From the NCBI GenBank assembly GCA_033030425.1, contig JAUFSD010000024.1, forward strand, positions 868,001 to 932,000: a stretch of DNA of 64,000 nt, written 5' to 3'. A program made the position numbers and the translations under genes. Within the stretch, counting starts at the first letter, position 1. Each line of letters starts with the position of its first letter. The stretch comes from Verpa conica. Taxonomy: Eukaryota > Ascomycota > Pezizomycetes > Pezizales > Morchellaceae. This document shows positions 1 through 10,009 of the stretch, in pieces. A model generated the notes under the pieces. The model did no database searches and was not told the DNA's origin. It saw only the letters and a program-made list of their open reading frames with translations.

Positions 1-221
1 GCTGCTGCTACTGTCTAGCAAGCATCCTTTCGTTGACCTCATTTGTTCTATCACCATTCATTTCGTTACTAGGGAAGGGGGGTTCTACTTTTTAATTACA
101 TCCAATTTGGCGGTTTATTCTAATTATACCCACTCCTACTACATTCGGATCCACTCTTTATTTTATTTTATTTTTATTTTTTATTATTTCACTTTTTACT
201 TTTCCCTTTCATCTTCCCACC

Positions 222-2225
222 ATGAACTCCTACTCGGACAGCATAGAAATGCGTTATCCAGCACCCCGCCAACGTTCCCTCTCTTCACTCCGGGCGCCCT
301 CCATCCTCCCAGACATCTCCGAGCACTCCCCATCACGGACACCCTCTCCTCTCATCTCACCACAACAATTTCAGCAGCAGCAGCAACGGCGACCCACCAC
401 CCACGTCCGTAGTGTCTCTGTCGCCTCTTTCCTCTCGGACGGTACCATCGAGATTGAAGGCTTCGGCTTCGACAACATTTCCGATATTGGTGATGACGCC
501 AGTATATTCGGCGGAGAGTCTGTGTATGCAGATAGTGTATTCGACGGGGAGGATGGGAGCACCACTCCCCAGCGTGCACATAATAGTAGCACCAAGGACT
601 TATCATGGCGTGCAGAGAGGATTCTAGCGAATGCGAAAAAGAAGTTGGATTTGTGTGGGCAGAATATATCACGTGCCAGGTCCTCGTTGATATTGTCACC
701 GTCGACGACACCGACAAGTTTTCATGAGCAATTAGATGGGGTGAAGGCTATGCCTGTGTTGAACCCTAATCGATTTCGTATAAGGGATGGTAGTAGTGGG
801 GTTGGCGGTAGTAGCGGTGCTTCAGTGCACATGAGGACTAGTAGCGAAAGTGCAGTTCTTAGCTCGAGGAAGGGGAGTAGAACAGGTGTGGAGGGGTTGG
901 GGTTGGGCACTATAGAGGATGTGGATGAGCGTCCGCAGAGTGACCAGTCTACGGGCCCCTCAAAAAGTACACAGCAGATGCGGGCGCTGCGGGATCAGAT
1001 GAAGGATCTGAGGGGGAAGATTACATCGCTGCAGGAGCAGGCGAAGTCGGATTCAATGAGGCGTGCATCTGTGTCTTCTTTACGGTCTACTCCAACTCCG
1101 TATGAGACGCATCCGGCACCGACATTGGACGAAATCAAATATGGTGATGAGTCCCCTACTGGCTCTGCAGAGATGTGGGAAAATGCCGAGGAGATCCCAG
1201 ACGATTATTCATCAACCCGCTCAGGCACCCCTCGTGCATTCCGTCGGTCAGCCTCACCGTTTGAAGGGCGGCATGAAGATCGCGAAGATGCATTCTCTTA
1301 CGATGCTCTGTTCTACGGTAACGGGATCTATGCTCCTTCTCCAAATGGCGGTAAACGCCGTCCGATATCCTATAGTAGTGATGGAACGGAATCTACAGCT
1401 ACCGTACTCGAACCACCCCGAATTACAGCTGTCAGAGCTGCAATGCGGCGGGATAGCTTCGGGAGTATCGAGTCCTTTGCAACTGCAGCAGAAGATAGAT
1501 CTTCATCCTCGGAATCACTAAGACAGCCTGGTGGGCTTCATCCCACCCCACCGCTCAACACACCCGCAGAGTGGCTCACCCCCAATGCCAACTCTTCACC
1601 CCGCGACGATGGCTACCATTCAGCACCTCATACACCCCGTAGCCCATATCACAAGGACTCATCCTCTTCACTATCTTCCTCAACCGGAACACACCCGCCG
1701 AAGAAAGCAACACAGCAAAAACTATATCCAATCCACCCTACAACAACCTATGAGGCCCCAACTTCCATCGATGCCGTCGTGTCTGCAATCACCTCCTCTA
1801 CCGCTAACTCCGCGGCGGTGGTAAAGAAGCTCCACCGCAAATCTGTAATCTCGATTGGAAATGACTCACGCAACTCATTACTCTTAAGTGGGGACGGTGA
1901 GATCCAGCTACAGCTATCAAGTAGTGATCGGGAATTGATTGAGAGTATGATTGAGGGATTGGGAGAGGCGTGTTGTAGCATGGAGATGGAGCAGAACCAG
2001 GCCAAAAGAGGAGAATATAGGCGGCGCTTAGAGGGGGCATTGAAGGTGTTGAGGGGAGAAGTGGTCATCAAGGAAGAAGGGAGAAGGGAAAGTGATGTGA
2101 AGAGAGGCGATGGGTTGAGGAGAGAGAGAAGCGTAGGTGGAAGTTGGGGAGGAAGGTATGGAGGTGCGGGGTACATGAATGGAACTGAGAATTGGGTGGG
2201 GGAGAGTGAGGATGAATGTTTTTGA
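222..2225 (+). CDS. Conserved fungal Ser-rich protein with coiled coil, unknown function
   Basis: This is one uninterrupted frame of 667 codons. The first ATG follows a pyrimidine/T-rich leader and sits in an ACC-ATG context. The protein is low in complexity and rich in Ser, Thr and Pro. A conserved-looking block at about residues 128-160 (SWRAERILANAKKKLDL, then SRARSSLI) and a predicted coiled coil at about residues 250-280 (MRALRDQMKDLRGKITSLQ) stand out. The C-terminal 80 residues are charged and helical (ELIESMIEGLGEACCSMEM). Proteins with the SWRAE block occur widely in Pezizomycotina as uncharacterised proteins; this is from memory and not checked. I see no signal peptide, membrane segment or enzymatic motif. 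The long disordered stretches suggest a phosphorylated scaffold or cytoskeletal/polarity protein, but that is inference only. No introns are needed. Confidence 0.8.
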   Translation: MNSYSDSIEMRYPAPRQRSLSSLRAPSILPDISEHSPSRTPSPLISPQQFQQQQQRRPTTHVRSVSVASFLSDGTIEIEGFGFDNISDIGDDASIFGGESVYADSVFDGEDGSTTPQRAHNSSTKDLSWRAERILANAKKKLDLCGQNISRARSSLILSPSTTPTSFHEQLDGVKAMPVLNPNRFRIRDGSSGVGGSSGASVHMRTSSESAVLSSRKGSRTGVEGLGLGTIEDVDERPQSDQSTGPSKSTQQMRALRDQMKDLRGKITSLQEQAKSDSMRRASVSSLRSTPTPYETHPAPTLDEIKYGDESPTGSAEMWENAEEIPDDYSSTRSGTPRAFRRSASPFEGRHEDREDAFSYDALFYGNGIYAPSPNGGKRRPISYSSDGTESTATVLEPPRITAVRAAMRRDSFGSIESFATAAEDRSSSSESLRQPGGLHPTPPLNTPAEWLTPNANSSPRDDGYHSAPHTPRSPYHKDSSSSLSSSTGTHPPKKATQQKLYPIHPTTTYEAPTSIDAVVSAITSSTANSAAVVKKLHRKSVISIGNDSRNSLLLSGDGEIQLQLSSSDRELIESMIEGLGEACCSMEMEQNQAKRGEYRRRLEGALKVLRGEVVIKEEGRRESDVKRGDGLRRERSVGGSWGGRYGGAGYMNGTENWVGESEDECF

Positions 2226-5079
2226 AGAGAGAAAGACAAAAGTCGTTTGAGACGATAACATCAAAGAGGGAGGGGATAATTATTAATGACGATCTGATCA
2301 CATCTATGACGAATTTTTTTTTCCTTTTTCTTTTTTTCTTTCCTTTTTGTACATTTCTTTTGTACTTTCTCTATTTTTTTCCTCCTTCCGCGGCTGGTGT
2401 TGCTTTTCGATTGGGAGTACTGTGAAGGGTTATCGTTGTTTTTTTTATAGCTATTGTTATCCTTTATTTTTTTTTATTCATATTGTCTAGTTTGGGACCT
2501 TTGTTTCCTTTGTCAGTGTAGGACTTGCTTTATACCAAAAGTCTTATTTTTTTTCTGCGTTTGGTGGGGTATTTTCTTTAGCCGCTGGAGCGGATGGATA
2601 GCGCGGGGTGGGCGGATTTGTAGAGAAAAAAGAGAAAAAAAAGAAATTTATCACTTGTCCGAAGTATATATATATTGTGCCGGACATGAAGAATCACTCG
2701 AGGTGTAAGGTCTTTGTTTTTACCGATTGATAATACATGGAGCCTTCTAGTTATGATATCCGCTGAGGGCCTTCCACTACTCAGTCAGAAAACAAAAACA
2801 AATAGTATAAAAGAAGAAATAACCACAACAACAAAACCACTCTATTAAAAAACTCGACCCTTCCCCCTCCCCTCCGTCTTTGCTTCCTACCAGACTTCCT
2901 CTAGATTCTTATACTAAGCCGTTTTCTATATTGCTACCTTACTGTTCTTCGTCTTTTTTCCCAACTCTCTCTATATACTCTAGCTACTAGCGTTGTTACA
3001 TAATCATAACAGGTGTCTTAAGGACAGCCCTACATCGTGGTGTATCCGCCTTACCTTATATAAAGTTAGAAAAGCGATAACAAGAGACCACATCAGGAGT
3101 AATAAAATTAAAGACACTAACTTACAAAAATTTAAAACCCAAATGCTACATCTCATGGTTCGGTATCCGTTTCACCTTCACATTTACCTATTTCCTATGT
3201 CAGCTAATCTCATAAATAGAGCATATATAAATGAGGTATGTATAAGTTCTTATGAAAAAGGGAAATTATTCAATTAACAGCGCTAGCGTAGCATATACGC
3301 CACTTATTGTATGCTCACGTTGTTACTTGTTTGTTGTTCTGGGCTATCATGTTTCAACCAGGAGTGTTAGTCCTTCGTCATCTACTTCGTTTTAGGTGTC
3401 TAGAATATCTCTTTTTAGACATAATGCACTAGAAATCATTGTTTGGGCTGTTGCCTAGACCACTGGTTATCTAGATATGTTAGTTATTCATTCATAAGGA
3501 CACGCAAGTGGTACGTTAGGAGCCTGAGATAGTTTATCTAAACACCATAGAGCGAAGCTCTCATTTTTCCGCCTCTTTCGGCTTCAGCATGGTTGAGTCC
3601 TCAATGAGCGACTTTCTATGATATATACTTTCACCTGGTTGACCTATCTGCAAATTCACCCGCATGCCAGTAGAGTTAGGCTACTTCAACTGTTTTGGGC
3701 GGCGTTGTACGTTATAGGTTTGGGGATACATAATAGCTTCTAAAATAGGCTGTCAGCAGGGGTGTTTTACCAAGCTTATTGGGGTTGGGGATACTGACTT
3801 ATAAACTTTGACCCACTCATTTCAGAAACAAGTTGGTTTGGTCTGGACCAGTCTAAGAATTGACCTAGTCCCGGGTTGGACTAAATCATAAATCACTATG
3901 GTATAGACTGGCCAAATTAGTTACAAATAACGCTGGTCTGACCCAAATTATTAAATGGGCCGGATCTTTTCAACTCCTGGGTAGAGGGCCCTTTGCCAGA
4001 TTGGAACATCGGTATCTAGGGACCCAGCTACAAAATTTTCGATTTTCTCAATCAGCATGTTTGATGATTTCTGTGGTCCAGGAAGAGGTTTTTTATACTG
4101 TATTAGAAACTAGATACATGTGAGGAGGGGAATAGTAAAGCTTATGGGATAGAAAAGTTCGTTGTATTGTAGTATGTACGTTGGTAATCTTGTAGGCTAA
4201 GTTACGTTAATGTGCGGGGATACAGTCCAATCTCTATGATGAGCATTGCCTAAAATTTCTGTGCCTTGTTGTAATCAGAATTACATGTAGGCATAGATGG
4301 CCGAGTGCAGCATGCACGTATCCCGGAGGACAGACTTTTAGTGTTCAGTGACTGTTCCTAAGCTCACCATCCTCTACGCTGTTCTTTCTGCCCATCTATT
4401 TTTGTTTTCATCCTTTGGTAGCTGACAGGCTTTTAGCAACAAGCCAGGGTTCATCACTTCCTTCCTTCCCGCCTTTGTATCGATAGCGTAATAATATAGA
4501 GAAAGTCGTAAATATTATGTATAGGTAATCCACAACTTCTTAGTGCGGCGATGTTGAGTCAATAAACACGCATTTACCTTCTCTACACTGAAGTTATCGT
4601 TAATTGATCAAGGTTTTCTGCACCAGCTGGTGTCCCCAAGAATGCATAGAAGTCACGGATTATCACTCGATTTCGGATCTCGGCACTGCTCCCGGTTCCC
4701 AGACTTTACCCAAAAATTCCTAGCTTTGTAAATTTTTTACCTGTTCTTATGGTATCTTTTACCAAGTACTAGGCTGAATCCCCCCACCTCGAGTTTAAAC
4801 ACAATAGATATAATTTAGGACGAGACAAAGGAGAGCATATAGGAAGTCGAAACCTTACAGCAAGATGTATACTGTTATGGAGGGTGAAAATCTACCCTAC
4901 ACGATAGATTAATCGTATAATATCTAAACCCACATAGATTAGAGCTTGAACCGAAATATCCATAGCTACATGCAATATTCTTGTGCCTAGAATGAATAAA
5001 ACCACATAAAAGAGAAAAAACGAAAAAAGAGTATTTGAATCTCTAGAAACAAGATATAATAAAAGCAAAATGAAGGCAC
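2226..5079. other. Gene-poor AT-rich intergenic DNA
   Basis: About 2.9 kb without a convincing gene. The first 500 bases are T-rich and probably hold the 3' UTR of the upstream gene. The rest is AT-rich and full of stop codons in all frames. It contains a possible hAT-like relic near 3757-3979 (listed separately) and one copy of the recurring TATCACTCG motif at 4661. Confidence 0.6.
3757..3979. mobile_element. Possible degenerate hAT-type MITE
   Basis: The left end reads CAGGGGTGTTTTA and the right end, on the opposite strand, reads CAGGAGTTGAAAA, so the termini are imperfectly inverted. The interior has short words around TTGGTCTGGACCAG, GACCCACTC and GGTCTGACCC, which resemble the repetitive interior of nonautonomous hAT elements. 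The flanking 8-mers (GCTGTCAG and GGTAGAGG) do not form a clear target-site duplication. The call is therefore weak: either an old, mutated element or a chance arrangement. Confidence 0.3.
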
Positions 5080-5160
5080 TCTCTGGCGGGGAATCGAACC
5101 CCGGTCACTCGCGAACAGTGGACTGACAGGCGAGTATACTAACCTCTATACTACCAGAGA
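5080..5160 (-). tRNA. tRNA-Asp(GTC) with 10-nt intron
   Basis: On the minus strand the 7-bp acceptor stem is perfect (TCTCTGG with CCAGAGA). The A box lies in TAGTATAGAGGTTAGTAT and the B box is GGTTCGATTCC. The anticodon stem is CTCGC/GCGAG and the loop begins CTGTCA, giving anticodon GTC for aspartate. Between the first base after the anticodon and the last loop base lies a 10-nt insert (GTCCACTGTT) at the canonical 37/38 position. Removing it leaves a standard 7-nt loop and a tRNA of about 71 nt. A second copy lies in the opposite orientation 1.3 kb away. Confidence 0.95.
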
Positions 5161-5413
5161 TGGTGTCTATATTTTAACTATGGATAGTATAACCACATTA
5201 TTTAAATTAACGGCACTACTTCATCTACTACCCTCAATATCTACAATAAACTGAGCCACTAAACCCAATGTAGATATACATAAGTCTCGTTATGTAACGG
5301 TCTATAGATACTATTCGTTTTAGAGTGACTTAGAGGTGGTTCCAAAACTGATGGACTCGCCCTAACAGACGTGTAGCACTAAACATAAAAGATTTTTAAG
5401 GTCACATCATATA
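5161..5413. other. Short spacer between tRNA-Asp and MITE
   Basis: AT-rich spacer with no ORF, repeat or RNA gene that I can support. It is the 5' flank of the minus-strand tRNA and resembles the 5' flank of the other tRNA-Asp copy in no obvious way. Confidence 0.5.
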
Positions 5414-5586
5414 CAGTCGCACCTCGATATGCCGGATGCCAAGAATCCAGAGGATTTCGTATGGGTACCAAGGGATCCGGGATAGCAAATTTATTTTGTA
5501 GTAGAAAAAATGTTTTAGTTAGGGCATTTCGTACGGGACAGCAAGGGATCCGGCATATCGAGATCCGGCATTGCAAAGTACGACTG
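5414..5586. mobile_element. 173-bp pogo/Tc1-mariner-type MITE
   Basis: Both ends read CAGTCG inward (left CAGTCGCACCTCGATATG, right on the opposite strand CAGTCGTACTTTGCAATG) and each is flanked by TA, the target duplication of Tc1/mariner elements. The subterminal word CTCGATATGCCGGA occurs at both ends in inverted orientation, and at the right end CCGGAT is repeated in tandem-like fashion. This terminal pattern matches the pogo/Tigger-like group known from fungi. The interior is too short to encode a transposase and has no ORF of note, so the element is nonautonomous. Confidence 0.75.
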
Positions 5587-6475
5587 TACTATGATAGGAG
5601 AGATTTTTCTTGTGGAGTTTGGGCTAGGTAATTTGGGGAAGGAATAGTCGCTGACTAGCGATAATGCTCTTACGAGGTTGTGGCGTGTGGACTCAATGTC
5701 ACTTCAAACGGGAAATGGAGTAAGCTTCGTTACCCTGATAGGGTGAGGAAGAGGAACTTGGCTTATGTAGAATTGAATTTTTTTATGTGGGGTTAGGGAA
5801 AAGATTTACCAGTAGCTAATTTACACGTAGTTTCTTTCCCTAACCCTGATCATCTTTCAACATGGATTAATTTTGTCACGTAAACCCAAACTAGTGCGTG
5901 GCAGAAACTTTTATCCCTAAGTCATGCATGTACTTAAATGATAAATTCATTCATTCATTCATTACCCCTAAGTCATCCCAACAATCTAGACTTGTGAATA
6001 TCACCATGGTTTGTAATCTTCGGGCATAAAAATAGTCCATAGGTATCTGAAAGAAAAGAACAGCTTGCTAGAGAGGTCCCAATAACAAATTCATGGAGCC
6101 CTGGCAAAGAAAAGTCAACTAGACAGAGTATGACTTTTACCTCGATAGGTACTTTTTTTGGTGCTGCTTGATATTTTATTCTGAGTGCACAGATTGGCGT
6201 TAAAAAACATCTCGTACCAATATATTTAGGGCTAAGATTACTACTACCTTTAAATCCTAAGATCTTTATATCGTTACCCTATCCTATCTTAAATCTAATA
6301 AACTTCTTGGTATTTTTTGAGTTAAACATTCAGATGCACTTCCCTTACACAAGCTTACATGTAGGTTAAGTGGTGCCTCATAAATTACCAGATGCCTTTT
6401 TTTTTAACTTCGGGAGTGATCCCTGGCCGAGTCAGAGAATTTTTTATTAGGCCAAAATAACCCACAGAAAACAAG
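5587..6475. other. Gene-free AT-rich spacer
   Basis: Nearly 900 bases without a supportable gene. It holds a short ATTC tetranucleotide tract (listed separately), T-rich stretches and the 5' flank of the plus-strand tRNA-Asp. The weak ORFs are broken by stops and show no familiar motif. Confidence 0.5.
5945..5963. repeat. (ATTC)n microsatellite
   Basis: Four to five tandem copies of ATTC in AT-rich intergenic DNA. A simple slippage-type repeat. Confidence 0.9.
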
Positions 6476-6556
6476 TCTTTGGTAGTATAGAGGTTAGTAT
6501 ACTCGCCTGTCAGTCCACTGTCCGCGAGTGACCGGGGTTCGATTCCCCGCCAGAGA
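6476..6556 (+). tRNA. tRNA-Asp(GTC) with 10-nt intron, second copy
   Basis: This copy is nearly identical to the tRNA-Asp at 5080-5160 but on the plus strand. The acceptor stem is TCTTTGG with CCAGAGA (one G-U pair). The D-arm/A box, the anticodon stem CTCGC/GCGAG, the GTC anticodon and the B box GGTTCGATTCC are all intact. The 10-nt intron is GTCCACTGTC, one base different from the other copy. The immediate 3' flanks of both copies share a block (CTTCNTTTTGCTTTTA), so the duplication included 3' flanking DNA. Confidence 0.95.
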
Positions 6557-7897
6557 GTCTTCCTTTTGCTTTTACAGTGCTTGGTTTTAGGCCGCCTAGG
6601 CACCCCCTTCTAGCTAATGAGGAACATCAGTTCCCGAGAAATGCAAATAATAGCTGTAAAGTACTAAGACTGAGTCGTTATAATAAATTCTTAGTATAGA
6701 AGCTGACATTCGCGAAACCTATTCTAATTAAATACTTCACCTAGTGGGTTTAGGTTATATATAGTCTCCAATAGGGCGTCCTGCCTCAGAGATGTAATTA
6801 CTTTGTTAGAGCTATAATGTTAACTCCATCTCTGCTACACTCATATTCATAATGACCTAAAAAGGGAGAAGCTTTATACTACATCATGATATATCACTCA
6901 TATATCCTAAGACTTACCTTGTTGTAGATGCTTCTTAAAAAGGATAGCCGATGGGGCGTTTTATATATGAGTCAGGTGTTTCTCTATTTGATATGTTTGA
7001 GGATCCAGGCAAGGCATCTCATATAAGGGTTTAGGGTTCTCTCTTTTCGAGCATATATCGATAGATCTCTCTATCTCTCTATTAGATAATCGATTCAGCA
7101 CCTTTTACTTCATACCTCGTTTAGTAGAAAAAATTCTAGGATACCAAGCATTTATCTTACTAAAGCTACAGGTACGAAGCATATAACTCAAATTCTGGAG
7201 CATAGTTCTATACTTGTCCCGTAATGGAGGCAGAGTATCGATCGATCTTTAGCGTTATATTACTAGTGCTTATTACATGTAATATGTCGCGCATTCCCGC
7301 CTCGAAAGTTCAAGGATACGTGTGCGGGTCCGGTATTCGGTAATTTATATAACCCTGGTCCCGCAGGATATGGCCTATGGCAGCATATGAAATCACTCGG
7401 CGGCTCACACCTGTTGAATTATCTTTGAGAATGTCGTGCTCTTGATTCAGCTCTGATATCCCACGAATCCTTGGTGAGGTAGAAATTGTTGTTACCGTCA
7501 AAGCACCGGTTAGCTCGGATATCCCCGGCCCACAACCCCTCACTCGCACGGACCATAGTTCCGTAACCGAAACCGGGACACCCGGAGAAAAAAGAAAAGG
7601 GCATCATAAGTAGCCAGATATCATAACAAACAATTAGAGAGGGGGTTGAAACAAAACAGCATCTATAAGGAAACTCGGAAAATATGAGGATTAAGAAGTT
7701 TTCTTGAATCATATAGTATCACTCGTAGAGCTTGTGCCTTCCATATAAACCCCAAGACCTTGAAATAGTAAAAGAAAGAAAAAAAACACAACTCATAGAG
7801 TTCATTATTACTAAAAATATGCTACAGTACGCTAATTATACTTTAAATCGACAAATGCCCTCCCACAATTCCACGTGTATGGTACCACATCCTAGCC
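6557..7897. other. Gene-poor AT-rich spacer
   Basis: No gene is supportable. The stretch 7264-7575 is more GC-rich and carries ORFs on the minus strand with no recognisable motif; it may be a decayed transposon fragment. TATCACTCG occurs at 7717, with near-matches at 6891 and 7391. The last 200 bases are probably the 3' flank of BNA7. Confidence 0.5.
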
Positions 7898-8785
7898 TTA
7901 GAGCATGTATCTTAACTCCGCCCCCTTTGGTATCAGCCCCTTCACTAGCTCTTCAGTAACACTTGCAAGTTCCCTTCCTTGTGGAACTTCATCGTGCGTT
8001 CCACGGGCTCTAACAATTTGTGTCATCAATGATTTCCTAGACTTACTCCTCCGCCCTGCGTTAATAACTTTTCTCCATGCCATCGTTTGTCTCCAAGTCA
8101 ATAGTTCATCCTCATCCGAATGTATTAACACAACTTTCCCCTTATAATTCTCGCACCCTGTCCACCTTGGACTGGCCCCTGCCCAATTCTCTCTCCCCCC
8201 AAATGCGCCCTCAATAAAGCCTTCGTAATCAGGATACTCCTCTACTAGTCCGCCAAGATCATAAATTCCATCAACACCCACTACACTAGCTGGCCACAGT
8301 CCTGCACCCCCTAATACAGGTAGTGCCTGGAAAGCAAGTGTTGCTCCAGCAGAATGACCAACGAGAATGTAGCGATTCGTAGAGAGCTTGTATACTGTCT
8401 GAAGGTACATTATTGCGGTGAGAACATCATTAAGATGGTCAGGATGTTGAGCAATATTGGGGAGATCTGAGTAGGAAGGGTGAGGGGAGAGACGATAATT
8501 TAGAGTTGCAGCGTTGAGAGTAGGGTGAGTGAGGAGCATGTGATGGAGGAGAGGATGGGCAGTAGACTTTGTTACGAGAGGGTCACGCCAAGCACCGCCG
8601 TGGATGTAGCTATGAGAGAGTTGAGATTAGTTGGCGTTGGATAAAGGGTGTGTATGGAAGAGGGGAATATACATGAGCCATGGGGCGTCAGAAGATGGAT
8701 TTTGGACACATAAGTCGAGAGTTTGCAGAGGTTCAGGGCCATAAGGCTCATCATCACGGACAGTGCCTTGCTTGAGGGAAGCCAT
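7898..8785 (-). CDS. BNA7: Kynurenine formamidase (arylformamidase), two exons
   Basis: This enzyme hydrolyses N-formyl-L-kynurenine to kynurenine and formate in tryptophan catabolism and de novo NAD synthesis, in the cytosol. Exon 1 is 8785-8673 and exon 2 is 8609-7898, with a 63-nt GT-AG intron (branch site CTAAT). Splicing gives about 274 residues, close to the family's usual length, and restores the motif WLIYIHGGAWRDP (oxyanion hole, residues about 37-48). The nucleophile is Ser124 in GHSAG; the likely acid is Asp205 in HSDEDELL and the base His243 in GTHDEVP. I chose the internal Met (MASLKQ) as start because the residues before it look like leader sequence; an upstream in-frame ATG at 8854 exists. 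A GA-rich tract lies just upstream. Serine hydrolase of the alpha/beta fold; identity is fairly sure. Confidence 0.9.
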
Positions 8786-8884
8786 CTCTAATATCTTTGC
8801 CCTTTGCACTTTTACAAAGGGGTAGGCCGAAGTTTTATCTATAATTTGATGCAAGTGATATGTAATGTCTGGGGGGTTGTGAAA

Positions 8885-9005
8885 GGGGACTCGAGTACAG
8901 GGGGTGAGAGGGGATGAGGGGATGAGGGATTAGAGATGAGGGGAGAGGGGGTGAGGGATGTAGATGGGGATGAGGAAGGGAAGAAGGGAGAAAGGAATGA
9001 GTGAT
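8885..9005. repeat. Purine-rich GGGATGA-type tract
   Basis: About 120 bases of nearly pure G/A on the plus strand, built from variants of GAGGGGAT and GATGAGG. It lies 100-220 bases upstream of BNA7 and may belong to its promoter or 5' UTR as a polypyrimidine tract on the gene's sense strand. Such mirror-like tracts can adopt triplex structures; that is inference. Confidence 0.7.
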
Positions 9006-10009
9006 GAGCGAGGACGGGAATAGCCCTCCGCATTCGGACAAGCGTAGTAAAAATTCGTGATTTAAAGTTTAACTGGACCCTGTGTGCCAAGCTCATCCCC
9101 ACGTGCGTGAGGTGATGTCATGAGCCCCCACCTGTAGATGCGCACAGGGTTATTTGTACCGCTTTCCTATGGTTGAAGGCCGGGTGTGCCCCTCAATTAC
9201 ACATGCTCGGAGTTGACGATAAACATTTAACCAAAGTCCAGATGTTGACTCCTCATCCGGGCGTTGGTAATCCACAATTATGTCCGGTTAAGATTTCTCA
9301 TCACGATCTCGTCATCGGGTGATAAGAAAGTAAAAATATGAATGTGAATTCTTGCGGGAATAATATGTAATACATGTAATGGACCCACCACATAGAAACT
9401 AGGCCTCCGTTTCGGCTATATTCGTATCGCATATCTTTTGCTAATCTCTAGTTATTTTTCACCCACGCATAGCCTATTCCCTGGGAGTATACTATTACCT
9501 CTACGCGCCGGGTACCCGCGGCCCGACATAAATGCCCGTAGCCAGTATTGCAGTGTTTAGTCTAAGGAGTCTCTCGGGCCACTACATAACTATATAGATC
9601 ACATATTCTTAACTTGCATATGATATATGCAATAGGACTTAAAATTTACGGCTGCAATCGTCGGGTATACCAGAGAAAAGATACAAGGACCTGACTCAAA
9701 GCTTCAGCCCAAGAAGGAGCAATCGTGCATATCTATATGTATTTAGAAAAATCTAGGGACTTTATATCTACCCATCTAAATATTATGTGATATAAACAGG
9801 TTGGCCTCAGAAGGTTATATGTTGGTAATCTAGACTTGTTGCCTTTATGCTGATTTTAGTGATTATGCTGACTAAGAAATCTCAGATGTATATTAAGCCA
9901 TGTAAGGTCACACACAGACTCACCAGGTTAATCGACTTCAAACTTTCAAACCACCACTAAAAGTTATTACGTTCATCCACCTTCAAACTGATTCCGATAT
10001 AACGGCATC
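9006..10009. other. Intergenic region between BNA7 and NLR gene
   Basis: The two genes diverge from here. No ORF or RNA gene is supportable. The segment is AT-rich apart from a short GC palindrome-like stretch near 9508 (GCCGGGTACCCGCGGC). It presumably holds both promoters, but I see no defined element. Confidence 0.5.
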
